Source: a virus
Strand: one strand, 5' to 3'
DNA length: 39,815 bases
IMG/VR virus record: IMGVR_UViG_3300047560_000253
Span: 1 to 39,815 of that record
The notes beneath the pieces were generated by a model, which saw only the letters and a list, made by a program, of their open reading frames with translations, did not search any database and was not told the DNA's origin. Position 1 is the first letter of the stretch. Every line of letters begins with the position of its first letter. Positions 18,058-23,976 of this stretch are shown in pieces. A program made the position numbers and the translations under genes.

Positions 18058-18833
18058 TGACTACACCAGATATCAATATCCAAAAGATTCCTGTACAAAA
18101 GGAGAGCCTCCCATATCTTGACTCAGACAATAACTATTTAGTTAGATATAGAATTAGAACAGAAGATGGTAACTCCTCAACTTCATGGTCTCCAGTATAC
18201 AAAGCTAAAAAGCAGTCAATTGACAAATTTTTTAATCCTACAACTGGAACACACAATGCAAATGAGCGTGAAATTAAGTCTCACGGAAAGTCCATAGATG
18301 TTAGCTGGAAAATTAAAAACGGAGACCTAGTCTCAATTCCAGAGCAAATAGACGGACTCCCACTTGATGCCTACGTTAGATGGGGAGGCAAAATTGTAGC
18401 ATATACATCTTCTGGTGACACAAGAACAATTACTGTTAATTATGACCATAATTTTTATGTTGGACAGGTCATTACAGCAGAAGGTGCTACAGAAGACCAG
18501 CAGACTAATTATACTGTTACTTATATTCACCCAACCAATCCACGTCAGTTTCAGGTAGTTACTAGCACACCAACAAATATTGCCGTTGGTAATAGGCTAT
18601 GGAGCCGTTGGGAGTTTATTGCGACAATTACAGGAAACAGCTTCTCTGTACCTATCCCAGATTCACACCAATCAAGGGTAGAGTCTGGTGTGCCAATGGA
18701 AAGGTATGCAGAGTTTATGGTACATCTAGCCACATTTAAAAAAGACAGGCAAGAGACTACACCAGAAACCCTCATATTCTATTCAGAGTCAATATCAACA
18801 AAGGCACAATATGATGCTGGTAGTATCGTATAG
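18057..18833 (+). CDS. Minor tail protein with beta-sandwich modules
   Basis: 258 aa. The N-terminal segment has the fibronectin/Ig-like pattern VRYRIRTEDGNSSTSWSPVY (about residues 28-48). Residues about 130-172 carry the recurrent beta module (FYVGQVITAEGA..., NYTVTYIHP, RQFQVVTS). The rest includes AYVRWGG and a C-terminal AEFMVHLATF strand. No enzyme motif is seen. Position among fibre genes suggests a tail-tip or fibre component that binds other tail proteins or the cell surface. Start codon overlaps the previous stop. Confidence 0.55.
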   Translation: MTTPDINIQKIPVQKESLPYLDSDNNYLVRYRIRTEDGNSSTSWSPVYKAKKQSIDKFFNPTTGTHNANEREIKSHGKSIDVSWKIKNGDLVSIPEQIDGLPLDAYVRWGGKIVAYTSSGDTRTITVNYDHNFYVGQVITAEGATEDQQTNYTVTYIHPTNPRQFQVVTSTPTNIAVGNRLWSRWEFIATITGNSFSVPIPDSHQSRVESGVPMERYAEFMVHLATFKKDRQETTPETLIFYSESISTKAQYDAGSIV

Positions 18834-18837
18834 TTTG

Positions 18838-18846
18838 TGTTATAAT
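18838..18846 (+). promoter_or_regulatory. Extended -10 element for a leaderless lectin-like gene
   Basis: TGT-TATAAT lies directly after the previous stop. Its last base is 7 nt before the ATG at 18853. No Shine-Dalgarno is present, so a leaderless start is expected. Confidence 0.65.
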
Positions 18847-18852
18847 TAACCT

Positions 18853-19281
18853 ATGGCAAATATTCCTATCCCACAACAGGGTCAACCAATCGACTATCAG
18901 TACATCTATCAGATTGTCGATAACCTAAATGAAATCTCTACTAAGATTAATTCCAAGTTTAGCGAGTCACGATTCGACAATGGAACGATCAAGGAAAAGC
19001 ACAGGCTCAATGACCTAGCTGTTGATGCTGGAACTAAGGACTATTCTGCATCAGACTCTAAGGGTGCAATTTGGGGTACTCACAATTTTGGAATTACTTT
19101 TAAGTATCCACCAGTAGTGACTGCCACAATTACCGATCCAACTGGAAATAAGGCTTGCTGGGTAACTACAATGTCTGGAACAACTTCATCTATTCAGTAT
19201 TACGTTTGGTTCAGAGATAAGGGATCATCAGCTGTTGCTGGAAAGATCCACTTCCAGGCTATCGGTATTCCAGAAATCTAG
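18853..19281 (+). CDS. Small tail protein with H-type-lectin-like C-terminus
   Basis: 142 aa. The N-terminal ~50 residues (QPIDYQYIYQIVDNLNEISTKI) look like an attachment helix. The C-terminal ~75 residues, from GTHNFGITFKYPPVVTATIT to YYVWFRDKGSS and HFQAIGI, have the pattern of H-type lectin domains: an aromatic strand, PPVV, and a closing strand with F.AIG. Such domains occur in phage tail proteins and bind sugars as trimers. I infer a receptor-binding or fibre-tip role. It is the last recognisable structural gene before the regulatory/replication region. A dedicated -10 element suggests separate control. Confidence 0.55.
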   Translation: MANIPIPQQGQPIDYQYIYQIVDNLNEISTKINSKFSESRFDNGTIKEKHRLNDLAVDAGTKDYSASDSKGAIWGTHNFGITFKYPPVVTATITDPTGNKACWVTTMSGTTSSIQYYVWFRDKGSSAVAGKIHFQAIGIPEI

Positions 19282-19289
19282 GATATCTG

Positions 19290-19820
19290 ATGGCGTATAG
19301 GACGAGAGACGAATACAACAAGGCACCAGTAATTCCTGGAAATAAGAAGGTCTGGTTTTTGAACGGAGACCTTGTTAGGGTGCATCACCTGAATAGATCA
19401 AACAACATCATGTCAGTATATAACATTGTTAAAGACCAAATTGAAAGTTGTCTTGTCGGTGATTTTAAAAAGAACCGTGAACGTGCATACACAGTTGGAC
19501 AGACTGCAGACCTGGTAAACCGTCATAAGAAATATATGCCACAATTGGTCAAGAGAGGCGTTCTTCCACCTCCTACAGGCTCTCAAAAAGGCGGAGAGAC
19601 AGCCTGGCAAGTAAGAAGTTATTACTCAGAGTCGCAAGTTCGTGATCTTCGTGATATACTTGCTTCATACCATATGGGAACTCCTAGAAAGGATGGTCTC
19701 ATAACCAACAATATGACACCTTCAAAACAGGAGTTGACAAGGCGTATGGGAGATGGTATACTTACATATACAAGGACAGAAGATGGGCGTTTTATCCCAA
19801 TCTGGTCTGAAACATTATAA
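19290..19820 (+). CDS. MerR/excisionase-like helix-turn-helix protein
   Basis: 176 aa. Residues about 66-115 form a winged-helix pattern like MerR/excisionase proteins: YTVGQTADLVNRHKKYMPQL, then a GVLPPP wing and RSYYSESQVRDLRDIL. The N-terminal part holds KVWFLNGDLVRVHHLNRSNN and the C-terminal part is basic (TPSKQELTRRMGDG). It probably binds DNA and, at the border between tail and replication genes, may act as a transcription regulator; this is inference. The 3' end of the gene contains the consensus promoter for the replication genes (19734-19762), so the protein could bind within or next to its own gene. Confidence 0.62.
   Translation: MAYRTRDEYNKAPVIPGNKKVWFLNGDLVRVHHLNRSNNIMSVYNIVKDQIESCLVGDFKKNRERAYTVGQTADLVNRHKKYMPQLVKRGVLPPPTGSQKGGETAWQVRSYYSESQVRDLRDILASYHMGTPRKDGLITNNMTPSKQELTRRMGDGILTYTRTEDGRFIPIWSETL
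19734..19762 (+). promoter_or_regulatory. Consensus promoter of the replication operon, inside the HTH gene
   Basis: TTGACA (19734-19739), a 17-nt spacer and TATACT (19757-19762) preceded by TGG, so it has both a perfect -35 and an extended -10. Start is expected near 19769, inside the 3' end of the coding region. It would drive the genes from 19836 on. Confidence 0.8.
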
Positions 19821-19835
19821 TCCATAAGGAGAGAC

Positions 19836-20042
19836 ATGGAAAACGAAACTAAAGTAACAGTTACTCTTGGCTATACCCTTAACCTTGGTAACTTCCAATC
19901 ACTACGCATTGATCTTGGCGTAACTGATTCACGACGTGATGGTGAAAACATCAACGAGGCATTTGAGCGTGTCTATAGCTTTGTAGAAGCCAAGCTAGGT
20001 GAAAAAGTACGAGAGTCGCAGGACGAAGTAGAGGGTAAGTAA
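19836..20042 (+). CDS. Small conserved-looking phage protein, function unknown
   Basis: 68 aa. The first half is a strand pair (KVTVTLGYTLNLGNFQSLRIDLGV), the second an amphipathic helix (NINEAFERVYSFVEAKLGEKV). This compact pattern of a Leu-Gly-Asn-rich strand pair followed by a helix recurs in replication regions of other phages, but I cannot name a function. AAGGAGAG lies just upstream of the ATG. A weak TATAAT at 19816-19821 is close, but the consensus promoter at 19734 is more likely to be used. The stop overlaps the next start (TAATG). Confidence 0.6.
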   Translation: MENETKVTVTLGYTLNLGNFQSLRIDLGVTDSRRDGENINEAFERVYSFVEAKLGEKVRESQDEVEGK

Positions 20043-20350
20043 TGGCTGAACGCAAAGACCGAATGGCTTTGCTCAGTCGCTATGCAAAATTGCATACAAA
20101 ACACTACGAGCAAAGGGTTACGCTTAACCTAAACGTTGAGCAGTGGGCTGCAGATGCTCTTATCGAATCATATGGTATGCCAGAGTGCTACGACCTACTT
20201 GAGTACTATTTCGGGGTAGCCCAGACACCCACCTGGAAGTACTTCGCAAACTATGCTGACAAGATTATCGATGCTAGAGAGCAATACGAACAAGATATTA
20301 AGGAGAGAGCCGAACGCCGAGCTAAGGCAAAGGACTGGTTAAATGAGTAA
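20042..20350 (+). CDS. Helical protein upstream of the helicase, possible helicase loader
   Basis: 102 aa, almost all helical and strongly charged: a basic start, the motif LNVEQWAADALIESYGMPECYDLLEYYF, and a Glu/Arg/Lys-rich end. It overlaps the replicative helicase gene by 8 nt, so the two are translated together. Small helical proteins encoded next to a DnaB-type helicase often load it or bridge it to the primase; I see no motif proving this. Alternatives are an ssDNA-region adaptor or an unrelated regulator. Confidence 0.5.
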   Translation: MAERKDRMALLSRYAKLHTKHYEQRVTLNLNVEQWAADALIESYGMPECYDLLEYYFGVAQTPTWKYFANYADKIIDAREQYEQDIKERAERRAKAKDWLNE

Positions 20351-21563
20351 TACAGAATCAAAACTAATTTCTGCTGTACTGCAGGACAAGCAAGTTCACG
20401 TACTGCTACAGGCAAACGTGGACAACATCCTACGTACCCATAATGATATTTGGCAATTCATTCGTAACTATTCTGAGATGAATGGAACTGTACCACCTGT
20501 ATCGCTTGTTGTAGACAAGTTCCGTGATTTCTCTCCTATCGATGGTGTTGGTGCTACCAAGTATCACCTAGAAGAATTGCAGTCAGAGTTCCTTACAGAT
20601 AGTCTAAAAGATATTCTTCGCACCACAGCTGGTGAAGTACAGTCTGGTCAGGGAGTGAAGGCTCTTGAAGAACTAATTACTCAGACATCTGCACTCAAAA
20701 AGAATACATCTGTAATTCGTGACATTGACGTTATTGACATTGAGGATGCAGTTGCGTATTACGAAAATGTAAAGAAGCAGAATGAAATCGGTTCTATTGG
20801 TATCAAGACTGGTCTTGCTGGATTCGATAACTATCTACCTGCTGGTATTACTCCAGGTCAGCTAGGCGTATTTCTGGCATATCCAGGTATCGGTAAGTCG
20901 TGGATGGCTCTCTACTTTGCTGTACAGGCTTGGAAGCAGGGTAAATCACCACTAATCATCTCCCTTGAAATGAGTGAGACTGAAGTCCGTAACCGTGTAT
21001 TTACAATCATGGGTGAAGGTCTTTGGTCACACCGTAAGCTTTCTGCTGGTCTCGTAGAGACAGAAGATCTTCGTCGTTGGCACGGTAAGGAGCTTGCTGG
21101 TAAGCCAGAGTTCCACATCATCTCAAACGATGGCGGTGGAGAAGTAACTCCATCAGTTATCCGTGGTAAGATTGACCAGTATAAGCCAGACCTTATTATC
21201 GTGGACTACTTGCAGCTTATGTCTCCAAACCAGAAGTCAGACAATGAGACTGTTCGTATGAAGAACCTTTCTCGTGAGCTAAAGCTTATGGCTATCTCTG
21301 AGGAAATGCCAATCATTGCCATCTCGTCAGCAACACCAGACGATGTTAACAAGCTTGATACTGTTCCTACACTTGGGCAGACTGCTTGGTCACGCCAGAT
21401 TGCCTACGATGCTGACTGGGTTCTTGCTCTAGGTCGTGCCACTAACTCTGACATTATCGAATGCGTGTTCCGCAAGAACCGTAACGGATTTATGGGTGAG
21501 TTCATTGTACAGGCTGACTTCGACAAGGGTTGGTACAAGTACAAAGACTACGAGGATAATTAA
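20343..21563 (+). CDS. dnaB: Replicative DNA helicase, DnaB type
   Basis: 406 aa. It has a short N-terminal domain (about 1-140), then the RecA-like ATPase core: Walker A in YPGIGKSW (around residues 180-188), ISLEMSETEVRNR (the DnaB family helix after strand 2), Walker B in LIIVDYLQLM (about 284-293) and the late motif WSRQIAYDADWVLAL. It unwinds the fork 5'-3' as a ring and works with the primase encoded downstream and the DnaE-type polymerase. It is shorter than bacterial DnaB (~450-470 aa), with the loss mainly in the N-terminal domain, which is common in phage versions. It overlaps the preceding gene by 8 nt. Codon use is GC-richer than that of the HNH gene that follows. Confidence 0.92.
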   Translation: MSNTESKLISAVLQDKQVHVLLQANVDNILRTHNDIWQFIRNYSEMNGTVPPVSLVVDKFRDFSPIDGVGATKYHLEELQSEFLTDSLKDILRTTAGEVQSGQGVKALEELITQTSALKKNTSVIRDIDVIDIEDAVAYYENVKKQNEIGSIGIKTGLAGFDNYLPAGITPGQLGVFLAYPGIGKSWMALYFAVQAWKQGKSPLIISLEMSETEVRNRVFTIMGEGLWSHRKLSAGLVETEDLRRWHGKELAGKPEFHIISNDGGGEVTPSVIRGKIDQYKPDLIIVDYLQLMSPNQKSDNETVRMKNLSRELKLMAISEEMPIIAISSATPDDVNKLDTVPTLGQTAWSRQIAYDADWVLALGRATNSDIIECVFRKNRNGFMGEFIVQADFDKGWYKYKDYEDN

Positions 21564-21567
21564 AATA

Positions 21568-21576
21568 TGTTATACT
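21568..21576 (+). promoter_or_regulatory. Extended -10 element for the leaderless HNH gene
   Basis: TGT-TATACT directly follows the helicase stop. Its last T is 7 nt before the ATG at 21583. No Shine-Dalgarno is present. Confidence 0.6.
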
Positions 21577-21582
21577 TGGATT

Positions 21583-22023
21583 ATGAAAACATGCAAAAGA
21601 TGCAACATAGAGAAATCTCTAGAAGATTTTTTCTCTAATAAGAAACGAAAAGATGGTGTGTCAACATATTGCAAGGTATGCCAGCTAGAGTATCAAAGAC
21701 AGAGATATAACGATCCAGAGAGTCACAAGCAACACAAAATGGATAGAAATATCTATCTAAAAAACAGAAAAGATTCTGTTAGGAAATGGTATCTTAAAAC
21801 TACATATGGGTTAACACCAGAAGAATACGAATTGCTATATTCTAAAAATGATGGCAAATGCTATATATGTTTAGAGAAAAAGGACTACTACCTGCATGTT
21901 GACCATGACCATGATACTGGAGCTATCCGTGGATTGCTATGCAATAATTGCAATCGTGGATTAGGTCTTTTCAAAGACAACAAAGAGTCTTTGCTTAGAG
22001 CAGTACAGTATCTAGAAAACTAG
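21583..22023 (+). CDS. Recombination endonuclease VII / HNH family nuclease
   Basis: 146 aa. The active site is textbook endonuclease VII: HVDHDHDTGAIRGLLCNNCN (residues 105-124) with the D-H-D-H-D run at 107-111 and structural zinc pairs CYIC (93-96) and CNNC (120-123). An N-terminal zinc ribbon (CKRC at 4-7, CKVC at 30-33) and a basic linker look like a DNA-binding part. I chose 21583 because it gives the complete zinc ribbon and sits 7 nt after an extended -10; longer readings run back through the helicase gene out of frame. Some family members resolve branched DNA, others act as free-standing homing nucleases. Between helicase and primase, with AT-rich codons (AGA, ATA, AAA) unlike the helicase, it looks inserted. 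Confidence 0.85.
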   Translation: MKTCKRCNIEKSLEDFFSNKKRKDGVSTYCKVCQLEYQRQRYNDPESHKQHKMDRNIYLKNRKDSVRKWYLKTTYGLTPEEYELLYSKNDGKCYICLEKKDYYLHVDHDHDTGAIRGLLCNNCNRGLGLFKDNKESLLRAVQYLEN

Positions 22024-22024
22024 G

Positions 22025-22030
22025 TATAAT
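22025..22030 (+). promoter_or_regulatory. -10 element for the 114-aa gene, near-leaderless
   Basis: TATAAT, two bases after the HNH stop, ends 8 nt before the ATG at 22038. There is no Shine-Dalgarno in between. The ATG at 22034 is in another frame and too close to be used. Confidence 0.5.
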
Positions 22031-22037
22031 AGTATGT

Positions 22038-22382
22038 ATGGATCACAGTCACCACAAGTCAATAAAGAGGTTCTCTCTGGATGGTATCATCAAGGATGAT
22101 ATCTCCATTGGGAGACTTCGCATTGAGTATGTCAAACTTCTTAATACAGAAATGCGACTAAATGGATATGCACCAAGACTTGACATAGACCCAAACTTTA
22201 CGATATACTATAACCACGACAAAGATTATTACGAATTTATATTATCAGTATATGGAACATATTTAGGAAGAAAACAGGTAGAATGGATAGAGGGAATAGA
22301 CGGCACAGCTCTAGTGCCTACACAGAAGAGCAAATCAAAAGAGTTATCGCAGGATCAGGAATCAACATCGAATCAGAAGTAG
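22038..22382 (+). CDS. Small protein before the primase, function unknown
   Basis: 114 aa. It begins with a His-rich stretch (DHSHHKS), then a helix (GRLRIEYVKLLNTEMRLNGYAP) and strands in DYYEFILSVYGTYLGRKQVEWIEGIDG. The last ~20 residues are Ser/Gln/Lys-rich and look unstructured. The 3' end overlaps the primase gene by 100 nt in another frame, and the low complexity of the tail may result from that overlap. I do not recognise a function; it may belong with the primase as an accessory protein. Translation probably starts on a leaderless or near-leaderless mRNA. Confidence 0.55.
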   Translation: MDHSHHKSIKRFSLDGIIKDDISIGRLRIEYVKLLNTEMRLNGYAPRLDIDPNFTIYYNHDKDYYEFILSVYGTYLGRKQVEWIEGIDGTALVPTQKSKSKELSQDQESTSNQK

Positions 22383-23227
22383 ATTCTGACTATATCATCT
22401 TTTGCCCTTTCCACAACAACTATCGTTCACCTGCTGGTGAAGTTGACAAGCGTTCTGGCTTCTTCTTTTGTTTCTCATGTCAGCATGTATCTGACCTAAC
22501 TGAACTCGTAATGCACACATCTGGTCGCACCTACTTTGAGGCGGTACGCTTCATTAAGTCTAAAGAGACTGAGTCTAATCTTGAACTACAGATTAATAAA
22601 GCACTAGTAGAGAAACAAGATTACTTACCATTTGACGAACTTGTTATCAAGCGTCTTAATAACCAAGCACTTGAGTCACCTCGTGCTATGCGATACTTTC
22701 AAGGCAGACTAATTACAGAAGACTCTGTAAAGCGTTTTGGTCTTGGATACTCTGAAAAGCAGGACATGGTAACTATTCCTGTAGCCTCACCAGACGGAAT
22801 GGACATCGGGTTTGTTGGTCGTTCCGTTGAGGGTAAAGAGTTTAAGAATACACCTGGACTACCAAAGTCAAAGGTATTATTCAATCTACATAGGGTAAAG
22901 ACTGCTGGGAAGGTGTACGTTGTCGAATCATCATTCGATGCCATCCGTCTTGACCAGTGCGGTTTTCCTGCTGTAGCAACCTTGGGTGCAAACGTATCCA
23001 AAATTCAAACAGACCTACTTCAGAAGTATTTCAATAACATCATTGTTGTTGCTGATAACGATGAAGCTGGCGGTAATATGAAAGACAAGCTCATTGAAAA
23101 GCTTGGTAATCGTGTAACTGTTATAACACTAGATAAGAAGTATAAAGATATTGGCGACATGTCAGATGAAGATATCAAGAATTTGGACGAAACATTTGAC
23201 AAAACCATTATCGGTATGCTACAATAA
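22283..23227 (+). CDS. dnaG: DNA primase, DnaG type (zinc and TOPRIM domains)
   Basis: 314 aa. The N-terminal CHC2-type zinc motif is visible as CPFH (from residue 41) and CFSC (about 65-68). The TOPRIM catalytic domain follows: glutamate motif VVESSFDAI (about 213-221) and the Asp pair in VVADNDEAGG (about 255-264). It lacks a separate C-terminal helicase-interaction domain, which fits its short length against ~600 aa for bacterial DnaG. It would make RNA primers for the DnaE-type polymerase at forks opened by the helicase. The only plausible start is the ATG at 22283, deep inside the preceding gene; no ATG, GTG or TTG follows in frame before the zinc motif. Confidence 0.88.
   Translation: MDRGNRRHSSSAYTEEQIKRVIAGSGINIESEVDSDYIIFCPFHNNYRSPAGEVDKRSGFFFCFSCQHVSDLTELVMHTSGRTYFEAVRFIKSKETESNLELQINKALVEKQDYLPFDELVIKRLNNQALESPRAMRYFQGRLITEDSVKRFGLGYSEKQDMVTIPVASPDGMDIGFVGRSVEGKEFKNTPGLPKSKVLFNLHRVKTAGKVYVVESSFDAIRLDQCGFPAVATLGANVSKIQTDLLQKYFNNIIVVADNDEAGGNMKDKLIEKLGNRVTVITLDKKYKDIGDMSDEDIKNLDETFDKTIIGMLQ
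23196..23225 (+). promoter_or_regulatory. Strong promoter of the ssDNA-binding protein gene
   Basis: TTGACA (23196-23201), an 18-nt spacer and TACAAT (23220-23225) with a TGC extension, inside the primase 3' end. Start is expected near 23232, giving a leader of about 23 nt with AGGAGA before the ATG at 23255. Confidence 0.7.
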
Positions 23228-23254
23228 TAATCCAACCAAATTAGGAGAAACAAT

Positions 23255-23908
23255 ATGAGTATCATTAGAGGGCTTAAAGACATCAACGCTATTGTTGACA
23301 AGCCAAAATTCGAAGGCACAGGACAGAAGGTCCGTTGGGTCAAGCTTGCAGATGGACAGTCTGCCAAGATCCGTTTCGTTGAGGAGCTAGATGCTGACTC
23401 AGCAAACTATTCGGAAGACCGTGGTCTTTCAGTAGTAATCGCAGAACACACAAATCCAAAGGATTACAAGCGTAAGGCTGCTTGTACAATCGATTCAGAG
23501 GGTCGTTGCTACGGTTGTGAGATGGCTCGCAAGGAGCCTAAGTCTGGATGGCGTTCACGCCTTCGCTTCTACTGCAACGTTATCATTGATGACGGAACTG
23601 AAGACCCTTATGTAGCCGTATGGTCACAGGGCATCAGCAAGCAGTCAGCGTTCAACACAATTCGTGAGTATGCTCTTGAAACTGGTTCAGTATCGAACCT
23701 TGAGTGGAAGATTAAGCGTAATGGTCAGGGAACTGAAACCAGCTACACCTTGCTTCCTACCAAGCCAGATGCAGAGCCTTACACATGGGGTAGCATCGAA
23801 GCATTCGATCTTGAGAAGGTCGTTCGTGAAGTTGCTTATGCAGAGCAGGAGAACTTCTACTTCGGCTTCGACGCTCCGTCACTCACCTCCAGTAATTCAG
23901 ACTGGTAA
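23255..23908 (+). CDS. Single-stranded DNA-binding protein, T4 gp32-like
   Basis: 217 aa. A likely zinc site is H65, C77, C85 and C88, close in arrangement to the His-Cys3 zinc site of T4 gp32. The surrounding sequence is a plausible OB core: SRLRFYCNVIIDDG, PYVAVWSQG, and aromatic residues through the C-terminal half (ENFYFGFDAP). The C-terminal tail is Ser/Asn-rich with a single Asp, so the usual strongly acidic tail is weak. It would coat ssDNA at the fork and recruit recombination and replication proteins. A consensus promoter and AGGAGA site upstream fit high expression. Position between primase and polymerase supports the call. The zinc reading is mine; the family match needs profile confirmation. 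Confidence 0.62.
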   Translation: MSIIRGLKDINAIVDKPKFEGTGQKVRWVKLADGQSAKIRFVEELDADSANYSEDRGLSVVIAEHTNPKDYKRKAACTIDSEGRCYGCEMARKEPKSGWRSRLRFYCNVIIDDGTEDPYVAVWSQGISKQSAFNTIREYALETGSVSNLEWKIKRNGQGTETSYTLLPTKPDAEPYTWGSIEAFDLEKVVREVAYAEQENFYFGFDAPSLTSSNSDW

Positions 23909-23919
23909 AAACTATGAGC

Positions 23920-23942
23920 TGGGCATCTCTATAAACTGCCCA
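23920..23942 (+). terminator. Weak hairpin between SSB and polymerase genes, possible attenuator
   Basis: TGGGCA (23920-23925) and TGCCCA (23937-23942) form a 6-bp stem with an 11-nt loop, followed by a T-containing stretch (CTTTCAAACTTTT). It is the only structure in the 68-nt gap. It could reduce transcription into the polymerase gene; too weak to be sure. Confidence 0.35.
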
Positions 23943-23976
23943 CTTTCAAACTTTTAAAAATTAACGTAAGGATATA

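Noticed and set aside
19816-19821. TATAAT right before the 68-aa gene as main replication promoter
   Set aside because: It has no -35 or TG extension and overlaps the previous stop; the consensus promoter at 19734-19762 is far better.
21436-21582. A longer reading of the endonuclease VII gene starting at 21436 (195 aa)
   Set aside because: The first 49 codons lie inside the helicase gene in another frame and give a non-zinc-ribbon sequence. ATG 21583 starts exactly at the zinc ribbon and 7 nt after an extended -10.
22214-22382. Programmed -1 frameshift joining the 114-aa protein to the primase
   Set aside because: The frames are in the right relation and the primase frame is open from 22214, but I found no slippery heptamer in the overlap.
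23664-23957. 97-aa frame within the SSB gene and beyond
   Set aside because: Shadow of the SSB gene in another frame; the start has no ribosome site and the sequence is Ser/Arg/Leu-rich without a fold.
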